5,678 nt of DNA from contig CAYRWY010000392.1 of assembly GCA_964427955.1 (NCBI GenBank), forward strand, positions 1 through 5,678, written 5' to 3'. Source of the stretch: JACRBK01 sp964427955 (lineage in GTDB: Bacteria; Chloroflexota; Anaerolineae; Aggregatilineales; Aggregatilineaceae). Below the pieces are notes generated by a model. The model did not search any database. It was given only the letters and a program-made list of their open reading frames with translations, and was not told the origin of the DNA. The translations under genes were made by a program, and so were the position numbers. Of the stretch, positions 1-4,488 are shown one piece after another. The stretch's first letter is position 1. Each line of letters begins with the position of its first letter.

Positions 1-266
1 CCAGCTACGCCCCCGGCGATACCTTCTACTGCATTCTGGACCTTAAGAATGCCCCGGATGATACCCAGGTCAAGGCGGCGTGGTCGGCGGTGGAGACGGC
101 GAGCGGCCAGGCGACGCTGATCGATGACTACGAGCTGACCGGCGGCGATGGGGTGCTGACCTTCCAACTGACGCCGCCCGACGCAGGCTGGACCAAGGGA
201 GATTACAAAGTCGATCTCTACCTGAACGGCAAAAAAAAGGATACGCTAAAGTTCAAGGTGAAGTGA
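1..266 (+). CDS. C-terminal end of an extracytoplasmic beta-sandwich-domain protein (5'-truncated)
   Basis: The open frame enters from the left edge (first full codon at 3) and ends at TGA 264-266, leaving 87 residues. The visible part starts SYAPGDTFYCILDLKNAPDD and ends with alternating hydrophobic and polar strands (GDYKVDLYLNGKKKDTLKFKVK). This is the look of an Ig-like or similar beta-sandwich module, with a 'WTKGDYKVDLYLNG' segment typical of the last strands. Such domains often close secreted or lipid-anchored proteins in Chloroflexota, which is pattern memory and not a database match. The N-terminus, any signal peptide and any other domains lie outside the window, so function cannot be assigned. 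One Cys is visible. Codon choice (GCG, CTG, GGC) matches the downstream genes, which supports a real gene. The stop is followed closely by a palindromic repeat, so the gene probably ends its transcription unit. Confidence 0.8.
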   Translation, partial: SYAPGDTFYCILDLKNAPDDTQVKAAWSAVETASGQATLIDDYELTGGDGVLTFQLTPPDAGWTKGDYKVDLYLNGKKKDTLKFKVK

Positions 267-278
267 GTGAGAAGCGTT

Positions 279-456
279 ATTAGTTGTTAGTGATGAGTTC
301 AACAAGGATGCGATGAGGGAATGACTGCCCGTCCCGTAAACAATAGGGGAATCGGTAGGGGCAGGGCAAGCCCTGCCCAAATGGGCAGCCCCTACGAAAC
401 CCGACGTTACCCTGTCAACTATGGGACGAGGCAATGACTAAGAACTAACAACTAAT
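279..456. repeat. Palindromic MITE-like intergenic element with nested inverted repeats
   Basis: The ends are a perfect 13-bp inverted repeat: ATTAGTTGTTAGT at 279-291 and its complement at 444-456. Inside are GTAGGGGC at 355-362 facing GCCCCTAC at 388-395, and a tight hairpin GGGCAGGGC (359-367) with GCCCTGCCC (370-378). The arms between also pair imperfectly: CCCGTCCCGTA near 328-338 faces TATGGGACGAGG near 420-431. No open reading frame of substance lies inside, so this is a non-autonomous palindromic element or repeat. Interspersed repeats of the GTAGGGGC type are familiar in environmental Chloroflexota and cyanobacterial genomes (recollection, not a search). It fills the gap between the first two genes and could act as a transcription barrier. 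Confidence 0.75.
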
Positions 457-462
457 CACTAA
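435..462 (+). repeat. Heptanucleotide array, 4 units of NNACTAA
   Basis: Four consecutive 7-nt units read TGACTAA, GAACTAA, CAACTAA and TCACTAA. Each shares ACTAA and varies in its first two bases. The array ends 31 nt before the ATG at 494. The opposite arm of the surrounding palindrome carries matching units in reverse orientation (GAACTCA, TCACTAA and CAACTAA, read on the minus strand from 300 down to 280). Heptanucleotide tandem repeats of this general sort (STRR) are known from filamentous cyanobacteria. Homology to those is not claimed. Confidence 0.7.
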
Positions 463-482
463 GAACCTGCTCTGTTTGATGA

Positions 483-488
483 AAGGGA
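483..488 (+). promoter_or_regulatory. Ribosome binding site for the secreted protein gene
   Basis: AAGGGA lies 5 nt before ATG 494. It favours that ATG over the in-frame TTG at 476 and ATG at 479, which have no comparable purine-rich tract at a suitable distance. Starting at 494 also places the Arg-Arg pair and the hydrophobic stretch at the very N-terminus, as expected of a signal peptide. Confidence 0.55.
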
Positions 489-493
489 ATGCT

Positions 494-1732
494 ATGCTGC
501 GACGTATTTGGTTTTCGATTGGAATCATCATCCTGGTGGCGGTAGGAGCCGCCCCGGCGCTGACAGCCTCCGGGCAGGACAGCGCGCCGTCCGAACCGCT
601 GCGGCGCTTGCTGCGTTTCGTGCCCGATACGCCGGAGGCCCGGCAGTGGTTGTCGTATGGCGACGAAGCGGCCTGGCTGCAAAGCTGGAGCGTGCCGCGC
701 GTCGATAACGTGGATCAGTTCAACGTCCTGGATCGCGATCCACACGCGTACTGGATGACGATCATGCCCTACCAGACCTACCCGCCGGAGGTGTTGGGCG
801 CGCAATACCTGATGAGCGAGGATCAGCGGTATTACTACGGGTTCGACCTGTTCAACGCCGACCGCTTTCTCGAAGCCGGGCAGCCGCCGTTAAAGGCCGT
901 CGTGATCGAATACAGCTTCCCCTCGCAGCAGATCGCCGACGCCCTGACCACGACCGGCTACCAGGCGCAAGACCTGGACGGCGGCGCGACGCTGTACAGC
1001 ATCCTGGAAGACAACGAGATGGCGCTGGGGCAGAATGTGGCGCTGCCGCGCGTGGGTATGACCGGCGGGCTGAACCGGATCATCGTGCTGGACGGGCAGA
1101 TCATCGTCGGGCGCGCGACCAACGTGGTCGAAGCCAGCCTGCAAGCGCAGCAGGGCGCGATCCCCACCCTGGCCGACGATCCCGTCTATGCGGCGGCGGT
1201 GCAGGCGTTGGACGACGAGCACCTGAGCGAGACCGGCGACCTGGTCGGGGCGATCCTGGTGCAGTCGGAGGTGCTGGCTAATCCGGCGGCGCTGGTGCTG
1301 GGCGCGAATGCTTCCGATCCGGACATCAGCCTGCTGCGCCAGAGCCTGCGCGACCAGTTCGGGACCGAACCGCTGCCCGCATACAGCCTGGTGACGTTTG
1401 CCACGCGGCACACGGCGGGCGCAACCTACCTGATCCTGGACGTGGTCTTCCCTGCCGGGACGGACGCTGGCGCCGCCGCCGATGTGCTGGCGAACCGGCT
1501 CCAACACTACGTCAGTCTCGCGTCCAAGCAGCCGCTTGCCGACCGTTGGACCTTCGATCAGGCCGTGGGCGTCGAGATCGACGGGCTGCCGGTGGCACTG
1601 GTGGTGATGCGCGTGGACGATCCGCCGGTGGCGGCGGCGGGCGAGCGGGCGAATACCGCCGTGCTCAACTGGGCCACGATGGTGGTGCGGCGCGACCTGG
1701 GCTTTCTGCTGACCGGATCGCTGGCGGACTAG
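494..1732 (+). CDS. Secreted protein of unknown function
   Basis: The 412-residue product starts with a signal peptide: MLRRIWFSIG, then hydrophobic IIILVAVGAA to about residue 20, then Ala-rich APALTASGQ, giving a likely signal peptidase I site near residues 23-27. No lipobox Cys is present, and the mature protein contains no cysteine at all. It therefore probably acts outside the membrane as a soluble or loosely attached protein. Notable stretches are RFVPDTPEARQWLSYGD (41-57), an aromatic-rich YYYGFDLFNADRF (113-125), GQPPLKAVVIEYSF (129-142) and LADDPVYAAAVQAL (226-239). The overall alternation of strands and helices suggests repeated alpha/beta modules, but I recognise no named family or catalytic motif. 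The stop TAG lies only 5 nt before the methyltransferase ATG, so the two genes are probably cotranscribed and translationally coupled. The long minus-strand open frame inside it is a high-GC shadow. Confidence 0.85.
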   Translation: MLRRIWFSIGIIILVAVGAAPALTASGQDSAPSEPLRRLLRFVPDTPEARQWLSYGDEAAWLQSWSVPRVDNVDQFNVLDRDPHAYWMTIMPYQTYPPEVLGAQYLMSEDQRYYYGFDLFNADRFLEAGQPPLKAVVIEYSFPSQQIADALTTTGYQAQDLDGGATLYSILEDNEMALGQNVALPRVGMTGGLNRIIVLDGQIIVGRATNVVEASLQAQQGAIPTLADDPVYAAAVQALDDEHLSETGDLVGAILVQSEVLANPAALVLGANASDPDISLLRQSLRDQFGTEPLPAYSLVTFATRHTAGATYLILDVVFPAGTDAGAAADVLANRLQHYVSLASKQPLADRWTFDQAVGVEIDGLPVALVVMRVDDPPVAAAGERANTAVLNWATMVVRRDLGFLLTGSLAD

Positions 1733-1737
1733 CCGCC

Positions 1738-2418
1738 ATGAGCGACGACGTCCAGCGCAGTTACGATGCGGTCGCGCCGGAATATGCCCGGCGGATGATC
1801 AACGAACTCGCGGGCAAACCGCTGGATCGCGAGCTGTTGGGACGTTTCGCGCAGCGCGTCTCCGGCCAGGGCCCGGTGTGCGACCTGGGCTGCGGGCCGG
1901 GCCAGGTGGGCGCCTACCTGGCCGATCTGGGCGTGCCGCAGGTGATCGGGATCGATCTCTCGCCGGAGATGGTGGCGCAGGGGCGGCAGATGTACCCGCT
2001 GGTAGAATTTAGCCAGGGGAACATGCTGGCGTTGGACGCTCCCGATCACAGTTGGGCGGGGATCGCGGCTTTCTATTCGATCATCCACATCGCGCGGCCC
2101 GACATCCCGCGCGCGCTGGACGAGATGCGGCGCGTGCTGCGGCCCGGCGGGCTGCTGCTGCTCGCCTTTCACGTGGGCAGCGAGACGCTCCACCTGGACG
2201 AGTGGTGGGGCCAGCCGGTATCGGTGGACTTTTTCTTCTTCAGCCGCGCCGAGATGGACGGCTGGCTCACGGCGGCGGGCTTCGTGATCGAGGAGGTGGT
2301 CGAGCGCGATCCCTATCCCGACATCGAATCCCAGACGCGACGCGCCTATTTTCTCGCGCGGACGCCGGGGGCGGGGCACGGCAAGCCACGTCCAATTGGC
2401 GTCAAGGTAAGCATCTGA
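1738..2418 (+). CDS. Class I SAM-dependent methyltransferase (Methyltransf_11/25-like)
   Basis: The 226-residue cytoplasmic protein transfers a methyl group from S-adenosylmethionine to an unknown small molecule or macromolecule. Motif I is VCDLGCGPGQVG (47-58), the SAM-binding glycine loop. GIDLSPEMV (71-79) carries the acidic residue D73 expected to bind the ribose. GNMLALD (94-100) and the post-motif RVLRPGGLLLLAFH (133-146) complete the Rossmann-like fold. The N-terminal VQRSYDAVAPEYARRM is the usual cap helix, and ERDPYPDIESQTRRAYFLAR is the usual family ending. ATG 1738 is chosen because the protein begins exactly at this cap; the frame's upstream extension overlaps the previous gene. 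The Shine-Dalgarno is weak, and coupling to the upstream gene 5 nt away is likely. Oddity: the final residues after FLARTP (about 211-226) look like an addition encoded by an adjoining interspersed repeat, including the stop codon. The substrate cannot be told from sequence. Confidence 0.93.
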   Translation: MSDDVQRSYDAVAPEYARRMINELAGKPLDRELLGRFAQRVSGQGPVCDLGCGPGQVGAYLADLGVPQVIGIDLSPEMVAQGRQMYPLVEFSQGNMLALDAPDHSWAGIAAFYSIIHIARPDIPRALDEMRRVLRPGGLLLLAFHVGSETLHLDEWWGQPVSVDFFFFSRAEMDGWLTAAGFVIEEVVERDPYPDIESQTRRAYFLARTPGAGHGKPRPIGVKVSI

Positions 2419-2454
2419 TCTCGTGTCATAGGGAAGAAACGGCCTCACCCCTAA
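2373..2454 (+). repeat. Interspersed repeat copy overlapping the methyltransferase 3' end
   Basis: This segment aligns collinearly with 5555-5637. About 47 of 68 positions match with one gap, followed by a perfect 14-base GGCCTCACCCCTAA. Its first 28 bases also match 358-385 of the left palindrome at about 22 of 28 positions (GGGGCAnGGCAAGCC core). A shared middle core, CCAAT-GG-GTCAA, lies at 2392-2405 and 5574-5587. The stretch 2373-2418 is inside the methyltransferase reading frame. Counts were made by eye. Confidence 0.7.
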
Positions 2455-2557
2455 ATCCCCTCGCCAACTCTGTTGGAGAGGGGACTTTTCCCGGCGTGGC
2501 AATCTCCCCCTCTCCATTGTGTTTTTCGAATGGAGAGGGGGCCGGGGGGTGAGGCCG
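2440..2557. repeat. Hairpin-rich MITE-like element with 12-bp terminal inverted repeats
   Basis: The ends CGGCCTCACCCC (2440-2451) and GGGGTGAGGCCG (2546-2557) are perfect inverted repeats. Two hairpins lie inside. The first pairs CCCCTC and CCAAC (2457-2468) with GTTGG and GAGGGG (2472-2483). The second pairs CCCCCTCTCCATT (2506-2518) with AATGGAGAGGGGG (2529-2541), a perfect 13-bp stem around a T-rich loop. It has no coding capacity. It follows the methyltransferase stop directly, so it may also end or stabilise that transcript. Confidence 0.75.
2457..2489 (+). terminator. Possible rho-independent-like terminator after the methyltransferase
   Basis: An 11-bp stem with one opposed mismatch (2457-2468 with 2472-2483) is followed by AC and a short TTTT run at 2486-2489. 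The T tract is short, and the hairpin belongs to a repeat family found elsewhere in the window, so a terminator role is possible but not shown. The second stem at 2506-2541 has no T tract after it. Confidence 0.3.
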
Positions 2558-2565
2558 GGACAAGA

Positions 2566-2729
2566 CCCTGATGGCCTCAAAAACCTTACTGATCCTTGCA
2601 GAGAAAACTAAAGTCCGCGAGAGAGCACCCCCACCCAACCTCCCCCGTACACGGGGGAGGCGAAGGAGGGGGTTTTCCCTGAAAGTTAAGCTAGCAGTGC
2701 AAGCCTCAGTAAGTTGACGCCGATTGGGC
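2566..2729. repeat. Large imperfect palindromic repeat centred near 2649
   Basis: The centre is a 10-bp stem, CCTCCCCCGT (2639-2648) with ACGGGGGAGG (2651-2660). Further out, the CCCCC run at 2628-2632 faces GGGGG at 2668-2672. CTTACTGATCCTTGCA (2585-2600) faces TGCAAGCCTCAGTAAG (2698-2713) with 14 of 16 pairs, centred on the same point. CCCTGATGGCCTCAA (2566-2580) faces 2714-2728 more weakly (10 of 15). Read on the minus strand, 2729-2710 gives GCCCAATCGGCGTCAACTTA, a copy of the core found at 5572-5591 (plus strand) and 2392-2410. No gene is seen in it. Confidence 0.7.
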
Positions 2730-2762
2730 CAGCGTCCTTACACCGACAGCTCCACCGCGCTT

Positions 2763-2804
2763 CTCCCCCCCACCACCGAGTGGAGAGGGGGCCGGGGGGT
2801 GAGG
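2763..2804. repeat. Degenerate hairpin unit sharing a 24-bp exact repeat with 2531-2554
   Basis: The stem pairs a C-rich run ending in CCAC (about 2765-2773) with GTGG-A-GAGGGGG (2780-2791) around the loop CACCGA. Bases 2781-2804 are identical to 2531-2554, an exact 24-bp direct repeat that ends in GGTGAGG. The left half of this copy has lost its CCTC interruption, so it appears to be a decayed or truncated copy. The spacer 2730-2762 on its left shows nothing further. Confidence 0.65.
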
Positions 2805-2823
2805 TATAACCGGGCGCTGCTGT

Positions 2824-2857
2824 TCACTGAAAACTGATCACTGACTACTGATAACTT
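2824..2857 (+). repeat. Heptanucleotide array, 4 units of NNACTGA
   Basis: Four units, TCACTGA, AAACTGA, TCACTGA and CTACTGA, run in perfect 7-nt register from 2824 to 2851 and are followed by a partial TAACTT. The array ends just before the Shine-Dalgarno of the dehydrogenase gene. It matches the NNACTAA array at 435-462 in unit length, copy number and position before a start codon, differing by G for A at unit position 6. Confidence 0.7.
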
Positions 2858-2862
2858 CTTTC

Positions 2863-2868
2863 AAGGAG
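2863..2868 (+). promoter_or_regulatory. Ribosome binding site for the dehydrogenase gene
   Basis: AAGGAG lies 6 nt before ATG 2875. It is a strong Shine-Dalgarno at ideal distance and fixes the start of the dehydrogenase. Confidence 0.8.
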
Positions 2869-2874
2869 CCTGGG

Positions 2875-3909
2875 ATGAAAGCGGTGTTATTTCACGAGCA
2901 TGGACCGGCGGAGAATCTGCGCGTGGTGGACGATTACCCGATCCCGGACCCCGGCCCCGGCGAAGTCCGGCTGAAAGTCGCCGCCGCCGCGCTGAACTAT
3001 CTCGACGTGTGGGTGCGCAACGGCTGGCCGGGCATCAAGCTGCACTACCCGCACATCCCCGGTGCGGATGCCGCCGGGACGGTGGACGCGTTGGGCGAGG
3101 GGGTGACGGCCTGGCAGGTCGGGGATCGCGTCGCGCTGGACCCGACGCTGAGCTGCGGCGAGTGCGCGTTCTGCCGGTCCGGGCAGGAGAATCGCTGCGT
3201 CGATTTCGAAATCCTGGGGGAACACCGCCGCGGGACGTATGCCGAATACCTCACCATCCCCGCGCGGAACCTGGTCGCGCTGCCCGGCCACGTGAGCTTT
3301 GCCGAAGCTGCCGCGGCCTCGCTGGTGTTCGTCACCGCCTGGCACAGCCTGATTACGCGCGGCGAACTGCGCCCGGCGGAAGCGGTGCTGATCGTCGGGG
3401 CGGGCGGCGGCGTGAATACGGCCTGTCTCCAGATCGCCAAGCTGGCGGGCTGCACGGTCTACGTGATCGGCAGTTCGGACGAAAAGCTGGCGCAGGCGAA
3501 GGCACTCGGCGCGGACGCCGTGGTGCGGCGCGATGTCGAGGGTGGCTGGTCGCGCGCGATCTACCAGTTGACCGCCAAGCGCGGCGTGGATGTCGTGGTG
3601 GATAACGTCGGCGCGGCGACCTTCAAGGACAGCCTGCGGGCGGCAGCACGCGGCGGGCGTATCCTGACGGTGGGCAATACCAGCGGCGCGACCTTCGAGT
3701 TCGACAACCGGCTGGTATTCGGCAAGCACCTGAGCATCCTGGGCAGCACGATGGGGCCGCACCGCGATTACGTGACGGTCATGAATCTGCTGTTCAAGGG
3801 CAAGCTCAAAGCCGTGATCGGGGCGACGTATCCGCTCGATCAGGCCGCGGCGGCGCAGCGTGCGCTCGAAGCCGGGGACGTCTTCGGCAAAATCGTGTTG
3901 GAGGTCTGA
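2875..3909 (+). CDS. Zinc-lobe medium-chain dehydrogenase/reductase, quinone oxidoreductase-like
   Basis: The 344-residue cytoplasmic enzyme of the MDR superfamily probably uses NAD(P)H to reduce a quinone or an activated double bond; the true substrate is unknown. The N-terminal GroES-like domain has the quinone-oxidoreductase signature NYLDVWVRNG (41-50) and PHIPGADAAGTV (59-70). Four cysteines of the structural zinc lobe are present at 94, 97, 100 and 108. The usual catalytic-zinc Cys and His positions are replaced by N41 and A64, so it probably lacks catalytic zinc and is not a classical alcohol dehydrogenase. The Rossmann domain follows with VLIVGAGGGVNTACLQIAK (171-189). The stretch GSSDEKLAQAKALGAD (199-214) contains Ser and Lys residues that often go with NADP(H), a weak inference. 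Length is normal for the family. The stop codon is directly followed by the TTG of the membrane protein gene, and the Shine-Dalgarno for that gene lies inside the last codons here, so the two are a coupled pair. Confidence 0.93.
   Translation: MKAVLFHEHGPAENLRVVDDYPIPDPGPGEVRLKVAAAALNYLDVWVRNGWPGIKLHYPHIPGADAAGTVDALGEGVTAWQVGDRVALDPTLSCGECAFCRSGQENRCVDFEILGEHRRGTYAEYLTIPARNLVALPGHVSFAEAAAASLVFVTAWHSLITRGELRPAEAVLIVGAGGGVNTACLQIAKLAGCTVYVIGSSDEKLAQAKALGADAVVRRDVEGGWSRAIYQLTAKRGVDVVVDNVGAATFKDSLRAAARGGRILTVGNTSGATFEFDNRLVFGKHLSILGSTMGPHRDYVTVMNLLFKGKLKAVIGATYPLDQAAAAQRALEAGDVFGKIVLEV
3900..3904 (+). promoter_or_regulatory. Ribosome binding site supporting a TTG start
   Basis: GGAGG sits 5 nt before TTG 3910, inside the final codons (Leu-Glu-Val) of the upstream dehydrogenase gene. 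It justifies the unusual TTG start. The next in-frame ATG codons fall near residues 86-88, inside the third membrane helix, and would destroy the protein. Confidence 0.7.
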
Positions 3910-4488
3910 TTGAGCCGCTGGTCTTCACTCAAAAAACTGCCGTCCATCGTCTGGATTCTGATCTTCGTGCTGGGGATCGCCGGTCTCATCGGGGGGATCA
4001 TCGGGCTGTTCTACCTGCTGAGCCATGTCGAGGGTGTGGCGTCCGTGATCCTGCTGGTGGTCGCGTGGGCAGTCGTTCGCGGCGCATCGAAAGTGACGGA
4101 AGGGACCGCCATCGAGGACAAGAGCAGCATCGCGACCGCGGTCGGTATCGCCTTTTTCGCGCTGATGGGCATGGCCATCGATCAGACCGGCAACGTGGTC
4201 TACAACCAGCCCTTGCAGTGGTTCTTCTGCCCATCAGGGACGGAACTGCACCGGGGCGTGATCGTGACCAATCCCGTGCCCGGCCAGACCAACACCTCGC
4301 AGAATTTCACCTGCGTGGACCGGGACACGGGGCGGGTGAAAGACAGCGTTGGCGACCTGGAGGTCATCGCGCTGCGCTTCGCGGAATACGTCCTGATCGG
4401 CTACGCGCTGATCGGGCTGAGCCGGGTGTATGATCGCCTGCGGGGGCGGTCGGCGCGGAAGGCCGATCTCACTCCGCCGCAGTCTTGA
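3910..4488 (+). CDS. Four-helix inner membrane protein with a cysteine-pair external loop, unknown function
   Basis: The 192-residue protein has likely membrane helices at about 14-37, 41-57, 73-91 and 151-171. The first follows a basic, Ser-rich N-terminus (SRWSSLKKL), and the last is followed by a strongly basic tail (YDRLRGRSARK), so both ends should be cytoplasmic. The stretch 92-150 between helices 3 and 4 would then be extracytoplasmic. It carries WFFCPSG and FTCVDRDTG, with C107 and C135 as a plausible disulfide pair, and a NPVPGQT turn between them. This is not a signal-peptide protein. I recognise no named family, although a loop of type 'CPSGT...PGQT...C' is something I associate with Chloroflexota membrane proteins. 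It is translated from TTG immediately after the dehydrogenase stop codon, so coexpression is expected, but no functional link can be shown. Its last 20 bp overlap the convergent gene on the minus strand. Confidence 0.82.
   Translation: MSRWSSLKKLPSIVWILIFVLGIAGLIGGIIGLFYLLSHVEGVASVILLVVAWAVVRGASKVTEGTAIEDKSSIATAVGIAFFALMGMAIDQTGNVVYNQPLQWFFCPSGTELHRGVIVTNPVPGQTNTSQNFTCVDRDTGRVKDSVGDLEVIALRFAEYVLIGYALIGLSRVYDRLRGRSARKADLTPPQS

Noticed and set aside
279..456. Riboswitch or structured ncRNA upstream of the secreted protein gene
   Set aside because: The structure is a simple long palindrome related to repeats elsewhere in the window, which a mobile or interspersed repeat explains better than a ligand-binding RNA.
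890..1507. Long minus-strand open frame (205 codons) inside the secreted protein gene
   Set aside because: The translation is rich in Arg, Gln, His and Val without hydrophobic core patterning, as is typical of antisense frames of GC-rich genes. The plus-strand frame has a signal peptide and good codon use.
1729..2580. Minus-strand open frame of 283 codons opposite the methyltransferase
   Set aside because: The plus strand carries clear SAM-binding motifs. The minus frame starts inside repeat DNA, is dominated by Arg, Pro and His, and has no recognisable domain.
2426..2638. Minus-strand open frame of 70 codons in the 2419-2874 gap
   Set aside because: It is made almost wholly of hairpin repeat sequence (Pro- and Gly-rich translation). 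There is no reason to think it is translated.
2441..2804. CRISPR array from repeated CCTCACCCC / GGTGAGG units
   Set aside because: The units are in opposite orientations, of unequal spacing and length, and are parts of hairpins. There are no regular spacers and no cas genes.
2805..2810. TATAAC as a -10 promoter box for the dehydrogenase gene
   Set aside because: No TTGACA-like -35 box lies at a proper distance; that position is inside the G-rich hairpin. A promoter must exist in the gap, but I cannot place it.
2887..3762. Minus-strand open frame of 291 codons opposite the dehydrogenase
   Set aside because: This is a shadow of an unmistakable MDR enzyme, with Arg- and Ala-rich composition and no start signal.
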